Positions 53,527 through 64,000 of a DNA stretch of 64,000 nt are shown here, piece after piece. The notes under the pieces were generated by a model. That model was not told the origin of the DNA and did not search any database. It worked only from the letters and a program-made list of their open reading frames with translations. This stretch comes from Doryteuthis pealeii (Eukaryota > Mollusca > Cephalopoda > Myopsida > Loliginidae): NCBI GenBank assembly GCA_023376005.1, contig CM042145.1, forward strand, positions 58,171,414-58,235,413. Reading direction: 5' to 3'. Each line of letters starts with the position of its first letter. The stretch's first letter is position 1. Position numbers and translations under genes: made by a program.

Positions 53527-54125
53527 TGTAGTGAATAAATATATTCCTTGGTGTTTGAATTCCTAATTTTGTGCGTGATTTTAATTCTCATATATTTTTA
53601 TAATTGGTTAGATCTAATTTTAAAGAGAGCTATAAAATAATGGGTAACAACAATAACAAAACATTCTAGTTTAGTTAATAATTAGGTATTTAAAAAAACA
53701 AGAGGAAAAAGAGAATAAATGATGTTTCAGACTTTCAAATTGTCAGTGAGAATGGACAAGAAATTTGCGAGAAAATTCATGTCAATTTCATACAGAACAC
53801 TTACACTGCAAAGACAAAAAAACGTTAGAAAAAATAACAACACAACAAGGACATGCGTCTAAAAACAGTTGTTGTTGTTGTTGTCCTGACTGATATATCC
53901 GGATATTTTGAAATAAAAAGGGAAAACCCATTTTCTTTAAGATTACACTAGTCTTCTGTAAATGAAAAAGAACAATTGTTTTTTATAATTTCTAAATACA
54001 CAAAAATCTCGGAAATACTATGTGCAATATTGCACATTTTTAATCATCCATATTTACATAGACTAATAAATGTTTATTCATGGCAAAAACTATTTAGACG
54101 TTTAAAATTCAATGTTGAATTTTAA
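53527..54125. other. AT-rich spacer
   Basis: No gene seen; a (TTG)n run at 53869-53882. Confidence 0.45.
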
Positions 54126-56987
54126 GATTAATAGATATAGGTCAACTGAATCAGAGAAAATACTTTTTTTATTAATAGATATAGGTCAAACTGAATAAGA
54201 GAAAATGCTTGTTTTGATTAATAGATATAGGTCAACTGAATCTGAGAAAATACTTTTTTGATTAATAGATATAGGTCAACTGAATCAGAGAAAATACTTT
54301 TTTTTGATTAATAGATATAGGTCAACTGAATCAGAGAAAATGCTTGTTTTGATTAATAGATATAGGTCAACTGAATCTGAGAAAATACTTTTTTTGATTA
54401 ATAGATATAGGTCAACTGAATCAGAGAAAATACTTTTTTTGATTAATATATATAGGTCAAATGAATCAGAGAAAATGACTTTTTTGATTAATAGATATAG
54501 GTCAACTGAATCAGAGGAAAATTTTTTTTTTTGATTAATAGATATAGGTCAACGGAATCAGAGAAAATACTTTTTTTGATTAAAGATATAGGTCAACTGA
54601 ATCAGAGAAAATACTTTTTTTGATTAATAGATATAGGTCAACTGAATCAGAGAAAATACTTTTTTGATTAATAGTATAGGTCAACTGAATCAGAGAAAAT
54701 ACTTTTTTTGATTAATAGATATAGGTCAACTGAATCAGAGAAATACTTTTTTTGATTAATAGATATAGGTCAACTGAATCAGAGAAAATACTTTTTTTGA
54801 TTAATAGATATAGGTTCAACTGAATCAGAGAAAATACTTTTTTTGATTAATAGATATAGGTCAACTGAATCAGAGAAATACTTTTTTTGATTAATAGATA
54901 TAGGTCAACTGAATCAGAGAAAATACTTGTTTTGATTAATAGATATAGGTCAACTGAATCAGAGAAAATATTTTTTTTTATTAATAGATATAGTCAACTG
55001 AATCAGAGAAATACTTTTTTTGATTAATAGATATAGGTCAACTGAATCAGAGAAAATACTTGTTTTTGATTAATAGATATAGGTCAACTGAATCAGAGAA
55101 AATACTTTTTTGATTAATAGATATAAGTCAACTGAATCAGAGAAAATGCTTGTTTGATTAATAGATATAGGTCAACTGAATCAGAGAAAATACTTGTTTT
55201 GATTATAGATATAGGTCAACTGAATCAGAGAAAATACTTGTTTTGATTAATAGATATAATCAACTGAATCAAGAAAAAATACTTTTTTGATTAATAGATA
55301 TAGGTCAACTGAATCAGAGAAAATACTTTTTTTGATTAATAGATATAGGTCAACTGAATCAAGAGAAAATACTTTTTTTGATTAATAGATATAGGTCAAC
55401 TGAATCAGAGAAAATACTTTTTTGATTAATAGATATAGGTCAACTGAATCAGAGAAAATACTTTTTTTGATTAATAGATATAGGTCAACTGAATCAGAGA
55501 AAATACTTGTTTTGATTAATAGATATAGGTCAACTGATCAGAGAAAATACTTTTTTTATTAATAGATATAGGTCAACTGAATCAGAGAAAATACTTTTTT
55601 TATAAATAGAATAGGTCAACTGAATCGAGAAAATACTTTTTTGATTAATAGATATAGGTTAACTGAATCAGAGAAAATATTTTTTTTATTAATAGATATA
55701 AGTCAACTGAATCAGAAGAAAAATTACTTTTTTGATTAATAGATATAGGTCAACTGAATCAGAGAAAATACTTGTTTTGATTAATAGATATAGGTCAACT
55801 GAATCAGAGAAAATACTTTTTTGATTAATAGATATAGGTCAACTGAATCAGAGAAATACTTTTTTGATTAATAGATATAGGTCAACTGAATCTGAGAAAA
55901 ATACTTTTTTTGATTAATAGATATATGTCAACTGAATCAGAGAAAATACTTTTTGATTAATAGATATAGGTCAACTGAATCAGAGAAAATACTTTTTTGA
56001 TTAATAGATATAGGTCAACTGAATCTGAGAAAATACTTTTTTGATTAATAGATATAGGTCAACTGAATCAGAGAAAATACTTGTTTTGATTAATAGATAT
56101 AGGTCATGAATCAGAGAAAAACTTTTTTGATTAATAGATATAGGTCAACTGAATCAGAGAAAATACTTTTTTTGATTAATAGATATAGGTCAACTGAATC
56201 AGGAGAAAATACTTTTTTGATTAATAGATATAGGTCAACTGAATCAAGAAAATACTTTTTTGATAATAGATATAGGTCAACTGAATCAGGAAAATACTTT
56301 TTTGATTAATAGATATAGGTCAACTGAATCAGAAGAAAATACTTGTTTTGATTAATAGATATAGGTCAACTGATCAGAGAAAATACTTGTTTGATTAATA
56401 GATATAGGCAACTGAATCAGAGAAAACTTTTTTTGATTATAGATATAGGTCAACTGAATCAGAGAAAATACTTTTTTTGATTAATAGATATAGGTCAACT
56501 GAATCAGAGAAAATACTTTTTTTTGATTAATAGATATAGTCAACTGAATAGAGAAAATACTTTTTTTGATTAATAGATATAGGTCAACTGAATCAGAGAA
56601 AATACTTTTTTGATTAATAGATATAGTCAACTGAATCAGAGAAAAATACTTTTTGATTAATAGATATAGGTCAACTGAATCAAGAAAATATTTTTCGATA
56701 TAGATATAGGTCAACTGAATCAGAGAAAATATTTTTTTTGATTAATAGATATAGGTCAACGAATCAGAGAAAATATTTTTTTGATTAATAGATATAGGTC
56801 AACTGAATCAGAGAAAATACTTTTTTGATTAATAGATATAGGTCAACTGAATCAGAGAAAATACTTTTTTGATTAATAGATATAGTCAACTGAATCAGAG
56901 AAAATACTTTTTTTGATTAATAGATATAGGTCAACTGAATTTAGATTAATAGATATAGGTCAACTGAATCAGAGAAAATACTTTTTT
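54126..56987. repeat. 45-bp satellite array, about 63 units
   Basis: Head-to-tail units of about 44-46 bp: GATTAATAGATATAGGTC, AACTGAATCAGAGAAAATAC, then 5-9 T. Substitutions are rare. Most differences are one-base indels in the T and A runs and in short words such as GAATCAG. A 45-bp unit keeps frame, so fragments read INRYRSTESEKILFL repeatedly, but indels break every long frame. The unit has an AGGTCA word. It ends sharply at TTTTTTGCATC. Confidence 0.97.
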
Positions 56988-57111
56988 GCATCAATGCAAA
57001 AAAAAATTGTATTTATAATTTCGAAAAGAGAAAACACGCTAAAAAATTATTTTTCGAGTTTTAAGAAAATCACTTTAAATTTTCAAATAACTTTTTTGGA
57101 ATGTTGACACT

Positions 57112-57142
<31 letters not shown>

Positions 57143-57885
57143 TATTTTAATTTGGTCTTCTGGTTTTGATCTTTCTAGAAATATAGAAATTAGGAAATGG
57201 ATTTCCCCCTCAAAATCCCCCCCACACATATACTCCCACTGATACCACTCTTCATTTACTTTCTCCTTTTTTTCATCACCCACACACATTCATATTTTTC
57301 CACGAGAACTCTCATAATAAATCTCACCCCTTATGTATTATATATGCACATGTATGTGGATACCCATGTATGTGGGTTTTTTTGTATATGTGGTGATATG
57401 TCTATTAAATAATTAATAAATGCACAATTATAATATATAACTAATAAAAATCGTAATTATAAATACACAATTTTATTAACAAATAATTATTTTCATACAA
57501 ATAATTATAAATACTCAGAAATTGTTTGTATAAATAATTACTAATACACAATTGTAATAAAATAAAAAAATAAAAAATGAAAAAGTAAAAAATAAAAAAA
57601 ACCATTAGAATACATAATTACAATATAAAACAATATAATTACAACTTTAACTACACAACTCTTACTATAAATTATTTTACCCCCCTCCATACACTCACCC
57701 CTTTTTTCTCATCACTTACTTAAAACACAAACGTATAAATAATAACATACGCAGATGTCTTTCTTCCTAAACATCCCCTTACTTTACAACCCCCACACAG
57801 CAACTCAAAAGTTAAAAGAATATTTCTTGCCCTTACTTGAAACAAACATTCTTCTTAATGAATATGCATTCACGCTCGCACGCAC
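56988..57885. other. AT-rich spacer with TA run
   Basis: (TA)n at 57113-57142. No gene seen. 57420-57660 is dominated by AATTAT-like words. Confidence 0.5.

Positions 57886-57887
<2 letters not shown>

Positions 57888-57951
<64 letters not shown>
57888..57951. repeat. (CA)n microsatellite
   Basis: Long CA run; the Thr-His ORF across it is an artefact. Confidence 0.97.
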
Positions 57952-57953
<2 letters not shown>

Positions 57954-58111
57954 ATAAAAGAAGAATATTTGACGTCATATTTCAAACCGTCTACCTTTCT
58001 AGCGTTTCTCTTCAAATTTCAAATTTGAACAGATTGATAAACAAGGACTATCACAGTCTTCCTCATTATTCTGTGAAAAAAAATTTTTTTACTCTTCCTT
58101 ATATCAACGAA

Positions 58112-58160
58112 AGCTCTGAAGAAGATCTACTTAACAGATCGAAACACTGCAGTGTCGGCT
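58112..58160 (+). ncRNA. Hammerhead-ribozyme-like fold (candidate)
   Basis: In order: AGCT (58112-58115), CTGAAGA (58116-58122), one extra A, stem GATCT/AGATC (58124-58128 with 58136-58140), GAAA (58141-58144), stem ACACT/AGTGT (58144-58148 with 58151-58155), C at 58156, and GGCT (58157-58160) pairing with the first AGCT. This matches a type I hammerhead: CUGANGA, GAAA, three stems and a GUC cleavage triplet. The deviation is the extra A between the core and stem II. Hammerheads are known in Penelope-like retroelements, and such an element occurs in the window. Activity is inference. Confidence 0.4.
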
Positions 58161-58199
58161 AATAACTCACCGCTCATTTTTAAACCTGTGTTTTTTCAA

Positions 58200-58216
58200 A
58201 TTTCTCACTATACTAC

Positions 58217-58249
<33 letters not shown>

Positions 58250-58250
58250 T
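58200..58250. repeat. (TA)n microsatellite
   Basis: TA-rich run with short interruptions. Confidence 0.9.
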
Positions 58251-58599
58251 AATATGAGCAAAAAAAACTTGGTTATTACTGAAGGAATTCCCAAGAAGAC
58301 AAGTGTATTAAATTCCTAATTTTTGGGTGCGTATCTCGAAGTTTGGGAGGATAGGAAGGGCGGGACTAGGAAATATGGATGAGGTGAGGGGGGAATATGA
58401 GAGGTATATTGTATATGTTAATTACATTGGTGATTAATTGCCTGGGGTCTAATTAACGAGGCTATCATATTTTAGTTTTTCATGGTTGGTTGTCTTCATT
58501 TTCTGTAATTTTTGTGAAAAAGAAACGCATGGGGCGCAGGTACCCTTTTCTAAATAATGGACCTGTGGATTTATATTAAGTTTGAAATTAGAAAATCCT
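58251..58599. other. Unassigned spacer
   Basis: No gene or recognised repeat seen. Confidence 0.4.
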
Positions 58600-58650
58600 A
58601 AAAAGCCCCGTTGACTGGATCTTTAGAATACCCCGACTGCACCTCTGCAG
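58600..58650 (+). repeat. Dispersed repeat R1, distal fragment
   Basis: GAATACCCCGACTGCACCTC and TGCAGAAGG are the inverse of the R1 distal end. Confidence 0.5.
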
Positions 58651-58699
58651 AAGGTTATCATCAGATCACCGATGTCAAGCAACGGTAAGTTCTGACATG

Positions 58700-58830
58700 G
58701 CTGATCAGTTAGTAAAAGCATGTATTGTAGGTATGGGGCATCCAGCGAGGATCGAACTCACTATTCCATGGTAATAGATCTGCGAGACTAGCTTGCTAAG
58801 TATTAGACCAGGATAAGACGCCTAACCACA
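58700..58830 (-). mobile_element. SINE3 head, copy 3
   Basis: Minus strand starts GGCGTCTTATCCTGG, has CAAGCTAGTCTCGCAG and box B-like GAGTTCGATCCTCGCTGG, and 3' GGATGCC-type bases pair with the 5' end. It resembles a whole class II tRNA but has no matching anticodon stem I could confirm. Confidence 0.6.
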
Positions 58831-58904
58831 GCTATAATAAGCAGCCAGTGTGCTTTATTAAATGACAAGTATAAATCAATACAAAGTATAAATTTACAAG
58901 GAAG

Positions 58905-59095
58905 ATAATACGTGAAAGATAAAATTAGAGTTACTTCCCTTAGATAAACAATTTGATTTTATAAACATGCAAGGGAGATAATATGTCTAAGATAAAATTA
59001 GAGTTATTTCTCTTAAATGATAATTTTTTTTTTTTTAAAGAAATTTTTACGGGAGATAATACATCTGAGATAAAATTAGAGTTACTTTACTTTGA
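58905..59095. repeat. ~70-bp degenerate tandem repeat
   Basis: GATAAAATTAGAGTTA occurs three times (about 58918, 58999, 59070), each followed by a C/T-rich word; GGGAGATAATA precedes two of them. Confidence 0.75.
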
Positions 59096-59311
59096 TAAAA
59101 GTTTTAACAACTTAATATCGTGATTATCTCACAATCACTTTCAATCAGTTTGTGTGTTTCATACCAATTTTCGAATAAAGGGATGAATTTAATCCTGAGA
59201 TATTCCTTAAATTTATTTGTGAATTGTGAAACATGAATGATATATGCATCTATTATTTCTCTGAAAGAAATCCTATGAAATATTTCTCGTGTACAATATG
59301 ATAGATATTTA

Positions 59312-59814
59312 GGTAATCTGAACATTAGCTACATAAATGAGAGTAACTTCCCCTTGTTTGTTTCACTTGGAGGAAGCTGTTTGATTTGGTCGGCCAGTTT
59401 CCTTTCACCGTAAATCTACACTGAAAATACGAATTTGGGTAATCTGAACAGTAGCTACATAAATGAGAGTTTTTTTCACTTTGAGGAAGCCGTGTGTTTT
59501 GGTCGGCCATTTTTATTTCACCGTAAATCCACACTGAAAATACGAAATAAAACTGCATGTTTTAACATAAAATATCATAAAAAAAGTTCTTAATTGTGCT
59601 TGTGCATTATTTGAAATGAACTTAATTGTTATTAAGAACATATTTTATGATATTTTCGTGTTAAAACATGCAGTTGTATTGATTCGAACAAATTCGTATT
59701 TTCAGTGTAGATTTACGGTGAAATGAAAATGACCAACCAAAACAAACGGCTTCCTCAAAGTGAGATAAACAAGGGGAAGTTACTCTCATTTATTTAGCTA
59801 ATGTTCAGATAACC
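59312..59814. mobile_element. Foldback transposon with TTTA target duplication
   Basis: Left end GGTAATCTGAACATTAGC at 59312 and right end inverted at 59814. Flanks carry TTTA at 59308-59311 and 59815-59818. The left arm is present twice in tandem (59312-59437, then from 59438), while the right arm (about 59600-59814) matches it inverted. 503 bp, no coding. Confidence 0.82.
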
Positions 59815-59819
59815 TTTAA

Positions 59820-60107
59820 TTATTACAACGTTTAATATGTTTACTTAAGAGCTACTGTTAAATAGTTCAATATGTAAAAAGTATAATAATCTTGATTTAA
59901 CTCACTCTCACTCTTGTTTTCTCTTTCTTTTCATCTTTTCATCATGTTCAATTAAAACAGATTAGCGTTATCGCTTCCATGTGCTCACCCCCTCTCTCTA
60001 TCTTTCTCTTTCTTTCTTATTATATTTTAATGCGTAGCATATCCTTTTTCTTCCCTTTCTTTCGGTATAATAAAAACGGAATATTTAATGCCAAAGCCAC
60101 CATTGTG
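59820..60107. other. Unassigned spacer
   Basis: No gene; T/C-rich tract around 59900-60060. Confidence 0.45.
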
Positions 60108-60270
60108 GATCAGTTGGTGGTATTATTTAGCCCATAACTGTGGGGTTAAGTGTATTCATACCTTTCCCAAGAATATTAGTCCGAAGTGAACGTAATAGCT
60201 CGACTGGAGTTCGAACTCGCTCACTATGATGTTGTAATCCACCAATAATCAATACGCTACGGCTTCGATG
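60108..60270 (-). mobile_element. SINE2 fragment
   Basis: Antisense SINE2 core (CATACCTTTCCCAAGAATAT, GAGTTCGAACTCGC). Preceded at 60080-60105 by a piece of the other tail (TATTTAATGCCAAAGCCACC), so it may be a recombinant. Confidence 0.55.
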
Positions 60271-61095
60271 CGGAAATTACAATTAAAAAAGAAATACATA
60301 AAACGAAAGAAATATTAATTTCTGACAGCTTGATAACCCTATCACCTTAGTGGCCTGCAGTGACCTTTGCTTGTATCTGTAAACACAATAAGTAAAATAT
60401 AAATTCATAGAATATTTTGATTTTCACATTTTAACAAAACCATTTTCTTTAACAAAAATAACTTTTACACTTTCCTCTTTCGTTAACAATTAGTTGACAC
60501 CAGCAAAAAGAACTCGCCGTGTTACACTAACCTTTACTGGAAACATACTCTATTGACTGACTCAGGAGAAAATTTCATCTCCAAGAAATAGCTATGAACC
60601 TAGAAATAAAGTCTGAACCTCAAAAGTATCATTTGTTTTTGACTCTTCTTTTCCCTTCCTTAATTTTTTTTCTCAGCTCGTCGACTAACAGAAGAATCTC
60701 GTATATTGGAGTTTAAGAAAAGAAAATAGCAACACTAAAAGCAAATCCCACCAATAACAAAAAGCCTTAGCTCCATAAACCCCAAAAAGGACTTTTTTAA
60801 ACCTTATTTTTCCCTGGTTGTTTTATCCAAACTTTTCTCGTTCCCCAATGATACTTGCACCGGAAAAAATAAGGTTTATGAAACACATGGGTCAGTAACC
60901 GTTACACGTGTTTGAGATTGTGGTGAATGATACGAAGACCAAACTTTAGACATGACTAAAAAGAAAAAAGTCAATATCACGTGATATTATCATGTCACAG
61001 ATTACACCAATTCTGTTCACCAAACTTTGATTTTTAATGTACTATTTCAATCCGGGTGCATATGGTGTACATTGATTATTGATTATTTAATCTAG

Positions 61096-61098
<3 letters not shown>
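60271..61098. other. Unassigned spacer
   Basis: No gene or recognised repeat seen. Confidence 0.4.

Positions 61099-61165
<67 letters not shown>
61099..61165. repeat. (TC)n microsatellite
   Basis: Pure TC run. Confidence 0.97.
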
Positions 61166-61169
<4 letters not shown>

Positions 61170-61329
61170 ATTGATCACTGTACATTGTCTTCAGTTATTA
61201 TTCGTTTGAAAAGCCACAATGTCAAATCCTACCATATTTATAGAATTCAGACAACTAATCACATATAAATCACCATTATTTCGCTATAAACCAAATTGTG
61301 TTTTAATACTATTTACTTAAAACAAGAGG

Positions 61330-61524
61330 AGGTGCCTGTTGCATAATGGTTACCGTTGCAGGAACTGGATTCGGCTACCCGAGTTCAGATCCTAACCGAG
61401 GCTGTTTGCATTTCACATAGCGCTAATACCCGTAGGAATGGTATGAATTTAAGTATTCTCCATCCAGACATGGGTAAATAGTAGGACAGACTGGGCTCTT
61501 TAGCACTGGTATAGCAACAAGTCT
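61330..61524 (+). mobile_element. SINE2, plus copy of an inverted pair
   Basis: Box A-like TTGCATAATGGTTACCG and box B CGAGTTCAGATCCTAACC, then GCATTTCACATAGCGCTAA. Truncated before the tail, where it meets the minus copy. Confidence 0.78.
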
Positions 61525-61808
61525 ATTTATTTACCAACCCTCCGCACAAGCAGGATGTGACACATGGTGATTTTCTTATGCGGAGTTTAACAGATTTGAA
61601 ATCAGTTTTCTTTCTCCTAGAGGTTAAAGAGTATAGCCTGTCCTCCTGTTTACCCAAAGCTGAAAGGAAAATAGTTGGATCCATGCCTTTTCCAAGGGTA
61701 TTAGTACTACGCGAAAAGCAAACCACCTCGTCCAGGATTTGAATCCTGGTCTCCGAAAACAAAATGGGCTAAAAAAAATGTTGTAGCTGTCGCCTTTGAG
61801 TGCGCCTA
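61525..61808 (-). mobile_element. SINE2, minus copy of an inverted pair
   Basis: Tail at 61525-61570 (antisense of TGTGTCACATCCTGC), body, and head at about 61800-61735. With the plus copy it forms an approximately 200-bp-arm inverted repeat with almost no spacer. Confidence 0.78.
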
Positions 61809-63225
61809 ATAGTTAGATATATTTATTTTCTACCCTCAAAATATACCCTTAAATTTGGACAGTGTAAGGGAAACAACTCTGTTAGGGTCTCATAATCAGG
61901 GACCAACATAGCCTGAATTGCATTGTGGGAATATCAACAGGTTTCCTTAGGGCAAAATAGGGACTTCCGCCGGGCTGATGCAGCAAAAAGGTTGTGTGAA
62001 AAATATCGTCCTAAAATTAGAACTTTAGTCTTTTAGTTAGTTCTCGGTACTGGTACGGCGCACAGGTATGTTTCTTTCCAATTTTCCCGTGAAGTTGCTG
62101 GCATTTGTTAAAGACCCCTTTTGTAAATTATTAATTGTTTTATACCCCATTTTATTTCAGTATTTCACGGTGTTTGGAAGTAAATAAAATATTCTACGTT
62201 CAACATCAGTCGTCTTCGTGTCATCAATACATCACCAGAAAATATTACCAGGGAACTGCTACAAATGTGTTTAATGGTATTATCTCTTGCGCACTATTCT
62301 ACATTAGTATCATGATTTTATTTGTATTTCTAATATCAAAATAAATAAATTAACGCGATTATGAAAAAACAACAAAAAAAAAAAACAGTTTTGTTTACAA
62401 TTGACGAACCACGGAAATTTATAAAAAAAAAACGTTGATTTGTCGTTAAATGTTTTCGTTTGATTTGTTATTTAATTCGCTTTAAAAATAATTCAATGTA
62501 TGAAAAGACATACTAATTACATATTTAGAAATACCTTTTTTCTAACGAAATAAATATTTTAAAGATAGAAACAGAAATATGCGATAAATAAGATTTGATT
62601 TTATGTTAAAATTTAAGTATGAAAAAATGATACTACGAATTCTTGGCTGACTGAAGCACAATATAATCTTTTTTAGCTCGCTGTAAAAAATAATTCCGTT
62701 GATAAAAACTCAATCAAATTACATATTTAGAGAGATTATTTCATTCTCTTTCGAACCATATAGATATCTTAAAGAAGATTGAACCGTAAATAGGCGAGAA
62801 AAAAGATTTTTTTTTTTCTTGAAATTTAGAATGAAAAAAAAAATTATGCAAATCAGCTCTCTGAAGCTTTTTTTTTTAACTCGCTGTAAAAAATAATTCA
62901 ACAAATAAAAATGCATAAAAATTGCATATTCAGCAAGATTATATTATTTTCTTTTCAATGATATAAATTTTTTAAAGATTGGACCAAGAATAGGTGATAA
63001 ATTCCTAGCAGAATGGCTTAGACAGCGAAATTTATTCGCTAAAATTATACATTTCTGCTGTAAATCACTATAGATTGCTGTAAAAAAAGTCAGCCAGCGG
63101 ACAATATTTTATTATCAGCAGGTGCTGGTATATGGACAGTTCTGCAAATTGGTTTAATTAATTAATTATTAATTAGTAAAAATCAAAAACCAAATTGGAC
63201 GTGTTTCTTAGTTAGAAGGATATTA
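61809..63225. other. AT-rich spacer
   Basis: No gene recognised. 62500-63000 repeats AT-rich words (CTCGCTGTAAAAAATAATTC twice) at about 200-bp spacing, suggesting a degenerate duplication. Confidence 0.45.
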
Positions 63226-63227
63226 AT

Positions 63228-63300
63228 CTATATGCAAGATTTCAAATCTGAGTGACTTCTCTTTTCTGTGTTATAGATCGACACGTACATACCAAAAACT
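63228..63300 (+). repeat. Dispersed repeat R3, 3' end
   Basis: TTCTGTGTTATAGATCGACA and CACGTACATACCAAAAAC, immediately before a TA run as in other R3 copies. Confidence 0.6.
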
Positions 63301-63304
63301 TACT

Positions 63305-63307
<3 letters not shown>

Positions 63308-63359
<52 letters not shown>
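63308..63359. repeat. (TA)n microsatellite
   Basis: TA run. Confidence 0.95.
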
Positions 63360-63361
<2 letters not shown>

Positions 63362-63585
63362 TGATTGCCGCTTCTTGATAGAATAAGGCCATTTCTACAA
63401 GTAGTTCAGTTGTGAGCAGTTATGAGCACGCAGATGGCCCACGGGTCCAGCTTGTTTTGTGTACCCTGTCACACATATGAAACCCTCGACATACAGGCCC
63501 TGCCACACAGGTCAGACTTCAAATATAGGAAATGTTTCCATGGGGTCCGTCATGTGTCGCTTCAGGATAGAGGGCTCGGGTCACC

Positions 63586-63830
63586 TTACCTCAAACTTCT
63601 TACAGCTACCATCGGCCTGTCTTTCCATGAGGATGTGTATCCAGCCCACCCCCTTCTGTCAATTGTCCTTATAGCTGAAGCTGATTTCCGCAAGAGCATC
63701 GATGTCTGCCCCTTATTGAGATGCTTCCCTGTCACGATACTAGTACGTAGTTTGGGGTTTCCCAATCTCTCAAGATCGGGAGGTGTCCAGACATTCCAGG
63801 TGGCTATTCTTAGCATTGTTTTGTGTTGTA
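63586..63830 (-). pseudogene. LINE endonuclease N-terminus remnant
   Basis: Minus frame starts LRIATWNVWTPPDLERLGN, which resembles the first motif (LRIATWNVRT) of apurinic-type endonucleases of non-LTR elements, and continues to a WAGYTSSWKDRP block as in GYTFFW of that family. The intermediate catalytic Glu region is degraded. The remaining region to 63422 is not convincing. Confidence 0.5.
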
Positions 63831-64000
63831 TTTTCTAGTTTTCGCCCAGCTAAAGTGGACAACCGTCGAGGCGTTGGTTTCTGGTCAGCTTGATAGATAA
63901 ACCGGCATTTGTTTAGCTCACCTTTCCTAGATACTTCCTTTTCCAATTACTTTTCTATTTCAACGGAAGTGGGCATAGTTCTGATAAGTCAAGTTAAACG

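Noticed and set aside
54126..56987. CRISPR-like array
   Set aside because: The whole unit repeats with no variable spacers, and the surroundings are eukaryotic. It is a satellite.
57755..58162. 135-codon plus ORF
   Set aside because: Its middle is a Thr-His run from (CA)n, and flanks lack protein features; the interesting part is the RNA fold at its end.
58740..58830. Functional tRNA gene
   Set aside because: Head resembles a class II tRNA, but it belongs to a repeated family with SINE tails and has no confirmed anticodon stem.
63422..63838. 138-codon plus ORF
   Set aside because: Overlaps antisense LINE endonuclease coding; composition and lack of motifs indicate a shadow frame.

Overview
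The window looks like repeat-rich nuclear DNA of a cephalopod mollusc, most likely an octopus. This is an inference from low GC content, very many (TA)n, (GT)n, (AG)n and (GAAA)n microsatellites, several tRNA-derived SINE families, several decayed non-LTR retrotransposons, Penelope-like and mariner remnants, and one animal gene with an ordinary eukaryotic start. There are no operons, no long overlapping ORFs and no bacterial signals.

Only one convincing host protein gene was found: an intronless seipin (BSCL2-like) gene on the minus strand at 40024-41265. The relatively SINE- and LINE-poor AT-rich stretch at about 37700-40023 may be its long 3' UTR; a ~330-bp palindrome (39521-39850) lies there. 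Three weaker host candidates are a minus-strand first exon with TATA box, signal-peptide start and splice donor (7829-7983); a plus-strand TATA promoter with splice-signal-bounded short exons (45570-46511); and a 99-codon unassigned ORF (4741-5040).

Layout. 1-2600: AT-rich DNA, mariner remnant, minus-strand LINE 3' end. 2980-5905: nested AT-rich elements with long inverted repeats. 6065-7400: SINE piece, tetranucleotide repeats, 43-bp tandem array. 7373-7983: candidate signal-peptide gene. 8327-10250: three head-to-tail copies of one LINE family. 10370-13235: LINE ends, LTR-like sequence, a dispersed repeat and a MITE with a telomere-like core. 13570-15330: Penelope-like remnant and a heptad-coding repeat. 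15345-17095: two copies of dispersed family R1 around one copy of R2. 17286-30100: SINEs, LINE ends, R1/R2 copies, LTRs, a hairpin, AT-rich spacers. 31100-37660: SINEs, LINE 3' end, R1, a local duplication. 40024-41265: seipin. 42247-44430: dispersed repeat, LINE-derived dimer and a GC-richer 156-bp satellite with a hairpin per unit. 45570-49640: candidate promoter, tandem repeat, R1, a Helitron-like element, a perfect 32-bp palindrome, LTR-like sequence, mariner remnant. 50275-53526: palindromic microsatellites, broken LINE reverse transcriptase, second Helitron-like copy. 54126-56987: about 63 copies of a 45-bp satellite. 57888-64000: microsatellites, hammerhead-like fold, foldback transposon, SINEs, LINE endonuclease remnant.

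The retroelements appear to interact. SINEs with different tRNA-like heads share 3' tails, as expected if they use the same LINE machinery, and one SINE body carries two alternative tails. Family names R1, R2, R3, SINE1, SINE2 and SINE3 are local labels only.
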